Source: DASYQD01 sp036005845
GTDB taxonomy: Bacteria > Acidobacteriota > Thermoanaerobaculia > Multivoradales > JAIOJS01
Assembly: GCA_036005845.1 (NCBI GenBank)
Contig: DASYQD010000166.1
Location: forward strand, 1-64,000
DNA: 64,000 bases
Direction of reading: 5' to 3'
The notes below the pieces were generated by a model, which saw only the letters and a program-made list of their open reading frames with translations, was not told where the DNA came from and made no database searches. This document shows positions 46,369-55,145 of this stretch, piece after piece (positions within the stretch are counted from its first letter, which is position 1; the number at the start of each line of letters is the position of its first letter). Position numbers and translations under genes: made by a program.

Positions 46369-48030
46369 ATGACGAGCGCCACGCCCGATACCGCCCTTCC
46401 CGAGTACGCCGCGGAGTGGCTCGACCACAACCTGCCGCCGCGCGTTCCCGCCGGCGAGGTGGTCGCGGGCTGGCTGACGCTGCTCAATCGCGGCTGCAAG
46501 ACCTGGCAGCCGGGAGCCTTTCAGATTGCGGTCGACCTCGACGGCGCGCGCGTCTTCCACGTCGCCCTGCCGCACGCGGTCGGCACCAGCGAGCGCCTCA
46601 CTCTCTGCTGGGTCTTCCGCGTCACCCGTGAGCTCGGCCAGCACGAATTCTGCCTCGATTTGGTGGAAGAAGGCGTCACCACCTTCGAGCATCAGGGCGT
46701 GCCGCCGCTGCGCGTGGCTTTCGAGGTCTTCGAGCAGCCGGTCTCGGTCAACAGCAGCCTGCGCGACGAGGTGCTGGCGACTCACGCCCGCTGCTGGCTG
46801 CCGTGCGACGGCGTGTCGTGGAGCCGCGGCGGCCCCGGCTATCCGCAGTTCGCGCGGCACGCGCGCGGCTGCCGCCTCGTCGACGTCGACGGCCGCGAGT
46901 ACGTCGACTTCCTCATGGGCTGGGGCACGGCGCTGCTCGGCTACGCGCACCCGCGCGTGCAGGCCGCCGTCGCCGCAGCGCTGTCGTCGGGCGCCACGAC
47001 GACGGTGACGCCGCAGCTCATGCCCGAGGTGGCGGCACGCCTGCGCGCCGTCTTCCCCGGCGCCGAGGCCGCCACCTTCGGCAAGAACGGTTCCGACGTC
47101 TGCACCGCCGCGGTGCGCATGGCGCGTGTCTACACCGGCCGGCCGATCGTCCTCTATTGCGGTTATCACGGCTGGCAGGACTGGTACGCGCAGCGCTACG
47201 GCTTCGCGGCGACCGGCATCCCCGCCGCTCCCGAGCCGCTGCTGGTGCCGTTCCCGCCCAACGACCTTGCCGAAGTGGCGCGGCTCTTCGACTCCCACCA
47301 CGGCCGCGTCGCGGCGGTAATGCTGGAACCCGCGGGCGTCATCGAGAGCAGCAGCGGCCCGATCCGCGACGCCGACCCGACGTTCCTCCGCGCGCTGGCG
47401 GAGCTGGTGCGCCGCGAGGGAGCGCTCCTCGTCTTCGACGAGATCCTCACCGGCTTCCGTCACCTCGGCGGCAGCGTGCAGGCGGCGGCCGGCGTCGTCC
47501 CCGACCTCACCTGTCTCGGCAAGGCGCTCAGCGGCGGCATGCCGCTGGCGGCGCTGGTGGGCAGGAAGGAGCTCTTCGACGCCGCCATCGGCAGGATCTG
47601 CTTCGAGCCCACGTTCAAGGGCGAGAGCTACTCCTTCGCCGCCGCCCGCGAGTCGCTCGCCATCTACGCCGAGCAGGACGTGCCGGCGCGGATCGCGGCG
47701 TTCGGCAACCGCTTGCGAGCGACGATCGGCGAGCTGTGTCGCGCCGCCGGCGTCGCGGCGGAGGCGGTCGGCCCGCCCTTCCGCATGATGGTGGTCTTCG
47801 CCGAGCCCGACGCGCGCCGGCGCCACCTGCAACGCACGCTGCTGCAACAGGAGCTGATGAAGCACGGCGTGCTGACGACGCAGAACCTGCTGCTGCCGAG
47901 CATCGCGCACGACGACGAGGCGCTCGCGGTCGTCGCCCGGGCCTTCGAGCGCGCCTTCGCAGTGGTCGCGGAAGCGGAGCGGCGCGACCGCTACGCCTCC
48001 CACCTCGAGATACCTCCGCTGCCCGGCTGA
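46369..48030 (+). CDS. class III aminotransferase (GSA-like) with N-terminal beta domain
   Basis: A 553-residue PLP enzyme. Residues about 130-550 are a glutamate-1-semialdehyde aminomutase / class III transaminase: FLMGWGTALLGYAHPRVQAA, FGKNGSDVCTAAVRMARVYT, YHGWQDWYAQ, LLVFDEILTGFRH, and the PLP Lys in LTCLGKALSGGMPLAALVG. The first ~125 residues are an extra beta-rich domain (GWLTLLNRGCKTWQPGAFQI) resembling NBR1-type or Wzt-type Ig-like modules. It lacks hem-cluster neighbours, so a role in amino-sugar or related synthesis, not haem, is more likely. Confidence 0.85.
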   Translation: MTSATPDTALPEYAAEWLDHNLPPRVPAGEVVAGWLTLLNRGCKTWQPGAFQIAVDLDGARVFHVALPHAVGTSERLTLCWVFRVTRELGQHEFCLDLVEEGVTTFEHQGVPPLRVAFEVFEQPVSVNSSLRDEVLATHARCWLPCDGVSWSRGGPGYPQFARHARGCRLVDVDGREYVDFLMGWGTALLGYAHPRVQAAVAAALSSGATTTVTPQLMPEVAARLRAVFPGAEAATFGKNGSDVCTAAVRMARVYTGRPIVLYCGYHGWQDWYAQRYGFAATGIPAAPEPLLVPFPPNDLAEVARLFDSHHGRVAAVMLEPAGVIESSSGPIRDADPTFLRALAELVRREGALLVFDEILTGFRHLGGSVQAAAGVVPDLTCLGKALSGGMPLAALVGRKELFDAAIGRICFEPTFKGESYSFAAARESLAIYAEQDVPARIAAFGNRLRATIGELCRAAGVAAEAVGPPFRMMVVFAEPDARRRHLQRTLLQQELMKHGVLTTQNLLLPSIAHDDEALAVVARAFERAFAVVAEAERRDRYASHLEIPPLPG

Positions 48031-48048
48031 TGCGCGCGAGCGCGCCAC

Positions 48049-48936
48049 TCAGCGCGGCGGGCCGTAGATCTCTCCCCACTCGGCGGCGAGCTCGCGCGTC
48101 GGCGCCTCCAACGCGACCAGCTCCGCCGCTGTCACCGGCGTCCAGGCGCGCACCCAATCGAGCGTCTGATGCAGCTCTTCGTCGTCGATCATGCCGATGA
48201 CGATGCCGCTGCAGCCGGGCAGCCCCAGCGCGTAACGCAGGCTCGCCTCTTTCAGCGCGTCCGGCAGGTGCGCACCCTTGGCGCTGCGCGCGCTATCCTT
48301 GACGCCGCCGAACACTTTCATTCCCAAGAGCGCGATCCCCTTGGCGGCCGCCGCCGGCCACGCCTGGCCTTCGAAGTCGTAGGTGTGCCGCGCCACCAGG
48401 CTGACCGGGTTCATCATGGCGTCGAAGTCCCACGCCTCCATCGCCTGCACGAATCGCCAGGGGCGATGGTGACCGGTAACGCCGACGAAGCGGGTGAGGC
48501 CATCGCGCCGCGCCTCGTCGAGCGCCGCGCAGACGCCGTCCTTGGCGAAGATTCGCTCCGGCGCCATGCGCTCGCCGCCGATGCTCTGCACGTAGACGAC
48601 GTCGGCCTGCTCGATGCGCAGCGCGGTCAGGTTGTCGCGCAGCTGCCGTAGCGCGGTCTCGCCGTCGGGCTCGTTGCAGCGGGTGGCGACGAACGCCTCG
48701 CCGCGACGCTCGGCGAGCACCTGGCCGAGGTAGGCCTGCGCGTTGCCGTAGCCGCCGCTCGCCGGCCCGGTGTCGAGGTGGGTGACGCCGGCGTCGAGGC
48801 AGCGGTGGTAAAAGGCGACCGCCTCGGCTTCGGGCCGATGGCCGGCCGGCGCGGTGCCGAGGCCGAGGATGGGCACTTCGACGCCCGTCCTCCCCAGCGC
48901 GCGCCGCGGCAGCGGAGACGTGCCGAGTGAAGTCAC
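48049..48936 (-). CDS. aldo/keto reductase family protein, altered active site
   Basis: A 295-residue AKR-type barrel protein: RRALGRTGVEVPILGLGTAP, THLDTGPASGGYG, DEARRDGLTRFVGVTGHH, GIVIGMIDDEELHQTL. Of the tetrad, Asp is present, Tyr is shifted or replaced (ASGGY), Lys is Arg (VATRCNE) and His is Gln (VVYVQSIGG). It may therefore use other chemistry or be non-catalytic. Its GTG overlaps the stop of the radical SAM gene (GTGA), so the two work together. It converges on the aminotransferase gene 18 bases away. Confidence 0.85.
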   Translation of the reverse strand: MTSLGTSPLPRRALGRTGVEVPILGLGTAPAGHRPEAEAVAFYHRCLDAGVTHLDTGPASGGYGNAQAYLGQVLAERRGEAFVATRCNEPDGETALRQLRDNLTALRIEQADVVYVQSIGGERMAPERIFAKDGVCAALDEARRDGLTRFVGVTGHHRPWRFVQAMEAWDFDAMMNPVSLVARHTYDFEGQAWPAAAAKGIALLGMKVFGGVKDSARSAKGAHLPDALKEASLRYALGLPGCSGIVIGMIDDEELHQTLDWVRAWTPVTAAELVALEAPTRELAAEWGEIYGPPR

Positions 48937-50462
48937 GATGCCACGGCTGCCGATGAGGGTGAAGCCGATGCCGGCGCCGGCTCCTTACCGGCGACCCAGA
49001 TGCGGCGCACGGCGATGCCGAGCCGGCGCGTGTCGCCGCCCATCCCTTCGTCGGCGGGCACCCACGTCTGGTCGGTGACGATGCGGCCGCGCACGATCGG
49101 GCCGTCGACGTCGTCGGGCAGCGGAAACTGGAGACGGCTCCAACCTTCCTCGCTTCTCACCACCATCTCGCCGATGCCATGCTCCTCGATCTCGACGCGG
49201 CTGCGCACCGACCGCGTCGCCGCGTCGGAGCCCCAGACGGTCGCCTCGACACACAGCTCTTCGCCGCCGCGGGCGCGGATGAGGAACTCCGCCGCGCTCG
49301 TCGTCCAGCGGATCGGCTCCGGCAGCAGCTCGAGCTCGTGCCAGCCACTGGTCAGGTGATGGAAGTCGTTCTCGCCGACGGTGACGTGGTCCTCGATCTC
49401 GCCGCCGCGGCTGCGCGCCTCCATCACCAGCGGGCAGCCGGCGCTGTGGTCGCGGCAGAACTTCGGGATCTCCTTCGCCGCCAGCGAGCGGCGCAGCTCC
49501 TGCGCCGCCTCGCCGTTCCAGATCTCCTCGAGCGTCGCCGTGCGCAAGTCGCCGTGGGGGTGGCGGTGGTACGGGCAGGCGAAGACCTTGCCCGTGTGCT
49601 GCTGGATGAAGAGGAAGCGCCACGGGACGAGGCAGGGGAAGTCGACGCCGGGTTCGGAGAAGCCGCGCACGGCGTGGTCGTGCCGCGGGTCCCATTGCAC
49701 GGCGCAGTCGACGCCGAGCTCGTTGCCGAGCGTTCGCGCCTCGTCGCCCACACGGCGCAGCTCCTCATAGGAGAGCATCTCGTCTCGGTAGACGAAGTCG
49801 TAGCCGAAGCGGCCGAGGGGCACGCTCGGCCGGTCGTGCAGCGACGCCAGCAGCGCCCTCGCCCCCAGCTCGTGCACCAGCCGCAGGAACGCGTCCACCT
49901 CGTGCCGGTTCACCTTCATGACGATGAAGGTGAGGATGAGCACCGGCGCGGCGCCGCCGTTCTGCCGGCGGTAGGTCTCGACGTAATAGCGGACGTTCTC
50001 CACCACGCGGGCGAAGCTGCGGCCGGTGAGCTTGTAGAACGTCTCCTCGCTGGCGGCGTTGAACGAGACGTGGATGCCGAGGTTGCTGCCGCATGCCGCC
50101 AGCTCGTCCGCCTTGGTGCGGTTGAGCAGCAAGCCGTTGGTGACGAACGAGAAGATCTGGCCGTTGGCGGTGACACGCCGCGCCAGCTCGACGAGCCGCG
50201 GATGGCTCAGCGGCTCGCCGAAGCTGTCCTCGTTGACGTGCTCGCAGCGATCGAGGAAGCGGGCGTAGGCGTCGAGATACGCGGGATCGAGCGGCCGGTA
50301 GTTGTGGCCGAAGTTCTTGCCCGAGCAGAAGACGCAGGGCGGATCGATGTTGCAGACGCCGGTGAGCTCGACGTTCACCTGCAGCGGCAGCGAGCGCAGG
50401 TGGACGGCGCCGGCCCGCACCTCGACCGTGTTCAACCAGCCGTTTTGCTCGACAAGGCTCAA
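48933..50462 (-). CDS. radical SAM protein with SPASM-like and C-terminal beta domains
   Basis: A 509-residue radical SAM enzyme. The cluster motif is VCNIDPPCVFCSGKNFGHN: three Cys with CX5CX2C spacing, unlike the usual CX3CX2C. The barrel follows (DSFGEPLSHPRLVELARRV; FSFVTNGLLLNRT). A SPASM/twitch-like region binds a second cluster (PCLVPWRFLFIQQHTGKVFA, CPYH; GDLRTATLEEIWNG; FCRDHSAGCPL). The last ~130 residues are a beta domain (FLIRARGGEELCVEATVWGS; DTRRLGIAVRRIWV) of the type seen at the ends of glycan-pathway enzymes. It is read from a TTG at 50462. The substrate is unknown. Confidence 0.87.
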   Translation of the reverse strand: MSLVEQNGWLNTVEVRAGAVHLRSLPLQVNVELTGVCNIDPPCVFCSGKNFGHNYRPLDPAYLDAYARFLDRCEHVNEDSFGEPLSHPRLVELARRVTANGQIFSFVTNGLLLNRTKADELAACGSNLGIHVSFNAASEETFYKLTGRSFARVVENVRYYVETYRRQNGGAAPVLILTFIVMKVNRHEVDAFLRLVHELGARALLASLHDRPSVPLGRFGYDFVYRDEMLSYEELRRVGDEARTLGNELGVDCAVQWDPRHDHAVRGFSEPGVDFPCLVPWRFLFIQQHTGKVFACPYHRHPHGDLRTATLEEIWNGEAAQELRRSLAAKEIPKFCRDHSAGCPLVMEARSRGGEIEDHVTVGENDFHHLTSGWHELELLPEPIRWTTSAAEFLIRARGGEELCVEATVWGSDAATRSVRSRVEIEEHGIGEMVVRSEEGWSRLQFPLPDDVDGPIVRGRIVTDQTWVPADEGMGGDTRRLGIAVRRIWVAGKEPAPASASPSSAAVAS

Positions 50463-50605
50463 CGCTCGGAGGACCTTGCGGGCAGTATAGGAGCGAACAA
50501 CGGCCGCGGGGTGCGCGTGAACGGACCGCGCGCGGGCGATAAGCTGCCCGGCTGGGGCAAGGCACCGTTCCTGCTTTCGCGGGAACCGTGCGCCGGGAGC
50601 GTGTG

Positions 50606-52615
50606 ATGAGCGAGGAGCGCCCTGCGGAGAGCGTGACGAGTCGCGCGTCTGATGATGCGGCTGCCCCGCTGTCGCGCTTGACCGCCGACGACCTGCACCT
50701 CTTCAACGAGGGCACGCACTACCGGCTGTACGAGAAGCTCGGCGCGCATCCGATGGTGCGCGATGGCGTGGCGGGCACCTACTTCGCCGTCTGGGCACCG
50801 AACGCGCAGCGCGTCGCCGTGATCGGCGAGTTCTCGCGCTGGCTGCCCGACGCGCATCCGCTCGAGCCGCGCGGCGGCTCGGGGATCTGGGAGGGGTTCG
50901 TGCCCGGCATCGGGCCCGGCGAGCTCTACAAGTTTTGGATCGAGTCCCGCGCGCACCAGGGCTTCACGGTCGACAAGGCCGACCCATTCGCCTTCCGTTC
51001 GCAGCTGCCGCCCGACACCGCTTCCGAGATCGCCGACCTCCGCCACCAGTGGAGCGACTCGGCGTGGATGGCGGATCGCCATTCGCGCCTCTCGCTCTCG
51101 GCGCCGGTCTCGATCTACGAAGTGCACCTCGGCTCCTGGCGCCGCGTCATGGAGGAGGACAACCGCTCGCTCACCTATCGCGAGCTCGGGCCGCTGCTCG
51201 CCGATTACTGCGACGAGCTGGGCTTCACGCACGTCGAGCTGCTGCCGGTGATGGAGCATCCGTTCTACGGCTCGTGGGGCTATCAGACGACCGGGTACTT
51301 CGCGCCGACGCGGCGCTACGGCACGCCCGAGGACCTGATGTGGATGGTCGACCATCTGCACCAGCGCGGCGTCGGTGTGCTGCTCGATTGGGTGCCGTCG
51401 CACTTCCCCAGCGACGAGCACGGCCTCGCCTACTTCGACGGCACGCATCTCTTCGAGCACGAGGACCCGCGGCTCGGCTTCCACCCCGAATGGAACAGCT
51501 TCATCTTCAACTACGGCCGCCACGAGGTGAAGAGCTTCCTGGTCTCCTCGGCGGCGTTCTGGCTCGACCGCTTCCACGCCGACGGCCTGCGCGTCGACGC
51601 CGTCGCCTCGATGCTCTACCGCAACTACGCGCGGCGCGACGGCGAATGGCTGCCCAACCAACATGGCGGCCGCGAGAACCTCGAGGCGGTCGCCCTCCTG
51701 CAGGCGCTCAACCGCGAGCTCTACGGCCGCTTCGCGGACGTGCAGACCTTCGCCGAGGAGTCGACCTCGTGGCCCGGCGTGTCGCGGCCGCTCTACGTCG
51801 GCGGCCTCGGCTTCGGCTACAAGTGGGACATGGGCTGGATGCACGACTCGCTCGCCTACCTGAAGCTCGACCCCATCCACCGCCGCTACCACCACGAGCG
51901 CCTGACCTTCCGGCGCATGTACGCCTACAGCGAGAACTTCTGCCTGCCGCTATCGCACGACGAGGTGGTGCACGGCAAGCGCTCGCTGCTCGGCAAGATG
52001 CCCGGCGACGAATGGCAGGCCTTCGCCAGCCTGCGCCTCCTCTTCGCCTGGCAGCACGCGCAGCCGGGCAAGAAGCTCCTCTTCATGGGCGGCGAATTCG
52101 GCCAGCGCCGCGAGTGGAACCACGACCGCAGCCTCGATTGGCATCTGCTCGACTCGCCCATGCACCGCGGCGTGCAGCGGCTGGTGGGCGACCTCAATCG
52201 CCTCTACCGCGGCGAGCCGGCGATGCACGAGCTCGACTGCGACCCCGACGGCTTCGAGTGGATCGACGCCAACGACAGCGAGCAGAGCGTGGTGTCGCTG
52301 CTGCGATACGCCAAGCCCAAGGGAGTGTCGACGCAGGGCGAGGCCAATCCGAACGGAGAGACCAAGCGCGGCGAAGCGGTGATGGCCGTCCTCAACTTCA
52401 CTCCCATCGTGCGCCGCAACTATCGAGTGGGCGCACCGCGCGGCGGCTTCTGGCGCGAGGTCCTCAACACCGACGCCAAGCACTACGGCGGCAGCGGCCA
52501 GGGCAACCTCGGCGGCGTCGAGGCGGCGCCGATCCCGCTCCACGGCCGCTCGCACTCGCTGACGCTGACCTTGCCGCCGCTCGGCGCGGTGTTTCTCAAG
52601 GCCGAGGCAAGCTGA
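50606..52615 (+). CDS. glgB: 1,4-alpha-glucan branching enzyme
   Basis: A 669-residue GH13_9 enzyme that makes alpha-1,6 branches. The N-terminal CBM48 domain (YFAVWAPNAQRVAVIGEFSR) is followed by the barrel: YEVHLGSWRR, LLDWVPSHFPSDEHGLAYFD, HADGLRVDAVASMLYRNYAR (nucleophile Asp), TFAEESTSWPGVSRPLYVGG (acid/base Glu), LPLSHDEVVHGKRSLLGKMP. GGGAG lies seven bases before the ATG at 50606. The short N-terminus lacks the extra N1 module of E. coli GlgB. It is coupled to glgX by TGATG. Confidence 0.93.
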   Translation: MSEERPAESVTSRASDDAAAPLSRLTADDLHLFNEGTHYRLYEKLGAHPMVRDGVAGTYFAVWAPNAQRVAVIGEFSRWLPDAHPLEPRGGSGIWEGFVPGIGPGELYKFWIESRAHQGFTVDKADPFAFRSQLPPDTASEIADLRHQWSDSAWMADRHSRLSLSAPVSIYEVHLGSWRRVMEEDNRSLTYRELGPLLADYCDELGFTHVELLPVMEHPFYGSWGYQTTGYFAPTRRYGTPEDLMWMVDHLHQRGVGVLLDWVPSHFPSDEHGLAYFDGTHLFEHEDPRLGFHPEWNSFIFNYGRHEVKSFLVSSAAFWLDRFHADGLRVDAVASMLYRNYARRDGEWLPNQHGGRENLEAVALLQALNRELYGRFADVQTFAEESTSWPGVSRPLYVGGLGFGYKWDMGWMHDSLAYLKLDPIHRRYHHERLTFRRMYAYSENFCLPLSHDEVVHGKRSLLGKMPGDEWQAFASLRLLFAWQHAQPGKKLLFMGGEFGQRREWNHDRSLDWHLLDSPMHRGVQRLVGDLNRLYRGEPAMHELDCDPDGFEWIDANDSEQSVVSLLRYAKPKGVSTQGEANPNGETKRGEAVMAVLNFTPIVRRNYRVGAPRGGFWREVLNTDAKHYGGSGQGNLGGVEAAPIPLHGRSHSLTLTLPPLGAVFLKAEAS

Positions 52616-54786
52616 TGACGGTGGCGGAACCGCAGGCGGCGGCGGTGGCCGTCGAGGTGTGGCCGGGGGCGCCGTATCCGCTCGGCGCCACTTATGACGG
52701 CTTCGGCGTCAATTTCGCCGTCTTCTCAGAAGTGGCCGAGAAGATCGAGCTCTGCCTATTCGACGACGAGCGTCGAGAGACGCGCATCGCGCTGCCCGAG
52801 GTCACCGCCTTCTGCTGGCACGGCTACGTGCCGCAGCTCCAGCCGGGGCGGCGCTACGGCTTCCGCGTGCACGGGCCGTGGGCGCCCGAGCAGGGGCATC
52901 GCTGCAACTCGAACAAGCTGCTGCTCGATCCCTACGCCAAGGCGATCGACGGCGAGGTGCGGTGGAGCCCCGCACTCTTCGCGCACCGGCTCGACGCGCC
53001 CGACGCGCGCAACGACGACGACAGCGCGCCCGGGATGCCGCTATCCGTCGTGGTGAGCCCCTACTTCGACTGGTCGGCCGACCGCCCGCCGCGCACGCCC
53101 GAGCACATGACGGTGATCTACGAGGCGCACGTCAAGGGGATGACGCAGCTCTTCGAGCGCGTGCCGGCGCCGCTGCGCGGCACCTACGCCGGGCTCACGC
53201 ACCCCGCCGCGGTCGATTACCTGCAACGCCTCGGCATCACCGCCGTCGAGCTTATGCCGGTTCACCAGTTCGTGCACGACGCCCACCTGCTCGAGCGCGG
53301 GTTGCGCAACTATTGGGGCTACAACTCGATCGGCTACTTCGCGCCGCACCACGAGTACAGCAGCGCCGGCAGCTGCGGCCAGCAGGTGCAGGAGCTCCGG
53401 CAGCTGGTGAAGACGCTCCACGCGGCGGGCATCGAGGTGATCCTCGACGTCGTCTACAACCACACCGCCGAGGGCAACCACCTCGGTCCCACGCTCTCGT
53501 TCAAGGGCCTCGACAACGCCGCGTACTACCGGCTGATGCCCGACGACCCACGCCGCTACATGGACTTCACCGGCACCGGCAACACCCTCAACATGCGCCA
53601 CCCGCAGGTGCTGCAGCTCATCATGGACTCACTGCGTTACTGGGTGACCGAGATGCACGTCGACGGCTTCCGCTTCGACCTCGCCGCCGCGCTCGCGCGC
53701 GAGCTGCACGAGGTCGATCGGCTGTCGGCCTTCTTCGACCTCATCCACCAGGACCCGGTGGTGAGCACCGTCAAGCTAATCGCCGAGCCGTGGGACGTCG
53801 GCGAGGGCGGCTACCAGGTGGGCAACTTCCCACCCAAGTGGATGGAGTGGAACGGCCGCTTCCGCGACAGCATGCGCGACTACTGGCGCGGCGAGGAGCG
53901 GCGCGTCTCCGAGCTCGGCTACCGGCTATCCGGCAGCTCCGACCTCTACGCCACCACCGGGCGCGCTCCCTTCGCCAGCGTCAACTTCGTCACCGCCCAC
54001 GACGGCTTCACGCTTCACGACCTCGTCAGCTACGACGAGAAGCACAACGAGGCCAATGGCGAGGGGAACCGCGACGGCGAGAGCCACAACCGCTCGTGGA
54101 ACTGCGGCGTCGAGGGCGAGACCGATGATCCGGCGATCCGCGAGCTGCGGGCGCGCCAGAAGCGCAACCTGCTGGCCACGCTGCTGCTGGCGCAAGGCAT
54201 TCCGATGCTCCTCCACGGCGACGAGCTCGGCCGCACGCAGCGCGGCAACAACAACGCCTACTGCCAGGACAGCGAGCTGTCGTGGATCGACTGGCGGCAG
54301 GTCGACGAGGAGCTGCTCGAGTTCACGCGCGGCCTGATCTGGCTGCGCCGCGAGCACCCGGTGTTCCGCCGGCGCCGCTACTTCCTCGGCAAGCCGATCT
54401 TCGGCGAAGGGGTCAAGGACATCGCCTGGCATAGGAGCGACGGCCGCGAGATGACGACCGCCGACTGGCAGACCGAGCAGCACCAGGCGCTCGGCGTGTT
54501 CCTCAACGGCGAGGCGATCGGCAGCCGCGACGAGCGCGGCCAGGAGGTGGTCGACGACAGCTTCTACGTGGCGTTCAACGCCTTCCACCAGGATCTCGAG
54601 CTCACGCTGCCTGTCGTGCCGCGCGCTCTCGGGTGGTGGACGGTGCTCGACACCTGCGGCGCGGCGCCGGCGCGGCGGACGGCTCCCCGCGGAGCCGAAG
54701 AGGGCGAGCTGCTGCCGCCCGAGGCGAAGCGAAGCGTGCGCTCGCGGTCGGTCCTCTTGCTGCAGCTCTTGCGCGACCAGCCGTGA
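52615..54786 (+). CDS. glgX: glycogen debranching enzyme
   Basis: A 723-residue GH13_11 isoamylase-type enzyme that cleaves alpha-1,6 branches. An N-terminal CBM48 domain (YPLGATYDGFGVNFAVFSEV) is followed by EAHVKGMTQLFERVP, VILDVVYNHTAEGNHLGPTL, VDGFRFDLAAALARE (nucleophile), LIAEPWDVGEGGYQVGNFPP (acid/base), NFVTAHDGFTLHDLVSY. The ATG shares its first base with the glgB stop. The C-terminus is Arg/Ser-rich (EAKRSVRSRSVLLLQL). With GlgB it sets branch structure of the GlgE-made polymer. Confidence 0.93.
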   Translation: MTVAEPQAAAVAVEVWPGAPYPLGATYDGFGVNFAVFSEVAEKIELCLFDDERRETRIALPEVTAFCWHGYVPQLQPGRRYGFRVHGPWAPEQGHRCNSNKLLLDPYAKAIDGEVRWSPALFAHRLDAPDARNDDDSAPGMPLSVVVSPYFDWSADRPPRTPEHMTVIYEAHVKGMTQLFERVPAPLRGTYAGLTHPAAVDYLQRLGITAVELMPVHQFVHDAHLLERGLRNYWGYNSIGYFAPHHEYSSAGSCGQQVQELRQLVKTLHAAGIEVILDVVYNHTAEGNHLGPTLSFKGLDNAAYYRLMPDDPRRYMDFTGTGNTLNMRHPQVLQLIMDSLRYWVTEMHVDGFRFDLAAALARELHEVDRLSAFFDLIHQDPVVSTVKLIAEPWDVGEGGYQVGNFPPKWMEWNGRFRDSMRDYWRGEERRVSELGYRLSGSSDLYATTGRAPFASVNFVTAHDGFTLHDLVSYDEKHNEANGEGNRDGESHNRSWNCGVEGETDDPAIRELRARQKRNLLATLLLAQGIPMLLHGDELGRTQRGNNNAYCQDSELSWIDWRQVDEELLEFTRGLIWLRREHPVFRRRRYFLGKPIFGEGVKDIAWHRSDGREMTTADWQTEQHQALGVFLNGEAIGSRDERGQEVVDDSFYVAFNAFHQDLELTLPVVPRALGWWTVLDTCGAAPARRTAPRGAEEGELLPPEAKRSVRSRSVLLLQLLRDQP

Positions 54787-54793
54787 ACGAGGG

Positions 54794-55009
54794 CTACGGC
54801 AGCTCGACGTCGAAGTCGAGGTCCTCGTCCTGCCGCGGCTGCGGCCCGAGGACGATGCCCGCCAGGTCCGGGTCCTCGCCCGGCACCGCGTTGGCGGCCC
54901 GCACGCGCTTCTCTTCCTGGCGCTTCTGCATCTTGGCGGCCTTCTCTTGCTGCCGCTGGCGGCGCGCCATCTCGCGCTGCCGTTTGGTGGTTCCGGAGTT
55001 CATCGCCAT
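54794..55009 (-). CDS. small charged protein, basic N-half and acidic C-half
   Basis: A 71-residue protein. Residues 1-40 are strongly basic and helical (TTKRQREMARRQRQQEKAAK, MQKRQEEKRVRA); the C-terminal 30 are acidic and Pro-rich (GEDPDLAGIVLGPQPRQDED). Similar short Lys/Arg/Gln-rich proteins occur widely as uncharacterised, possibly nucleic-acid- or ribosome-associated proteins. It starts at 55009 (or the ATG at 55003) without a clear ribosome-binding site. The composition is too organised for a chance frame. Confidence 0.65.
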   Translation of the reverse strand: MAMNSGTTKRQREMARRQRQQEKAAKMQKRQEEKRVRAANAVPGEDPDLAGIVLGPQPRQDEDLDFDVELP

Positions 55010-55145
55010 ATCGAGTGCCTGCCTTGGAGTTGCCGCCGCCGGCCGGGAGGGGCCGCTACGGGGATGTTCTGGAAGTCGGTAAAAAAGCCGACGCGACCCA
55101 TTTTGTCACATCGGGGTGGGGCGCCGCTGCCGGCCGGGGCCGCAG

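Noticed and set aside
55074..55093. GTCGG / CCGAC hairpin around an A run (minus strand T run)
   Set aside because: Only five base pairs, and the T run lies in the loop, not after the stem, so it does not form a convincing terminator.
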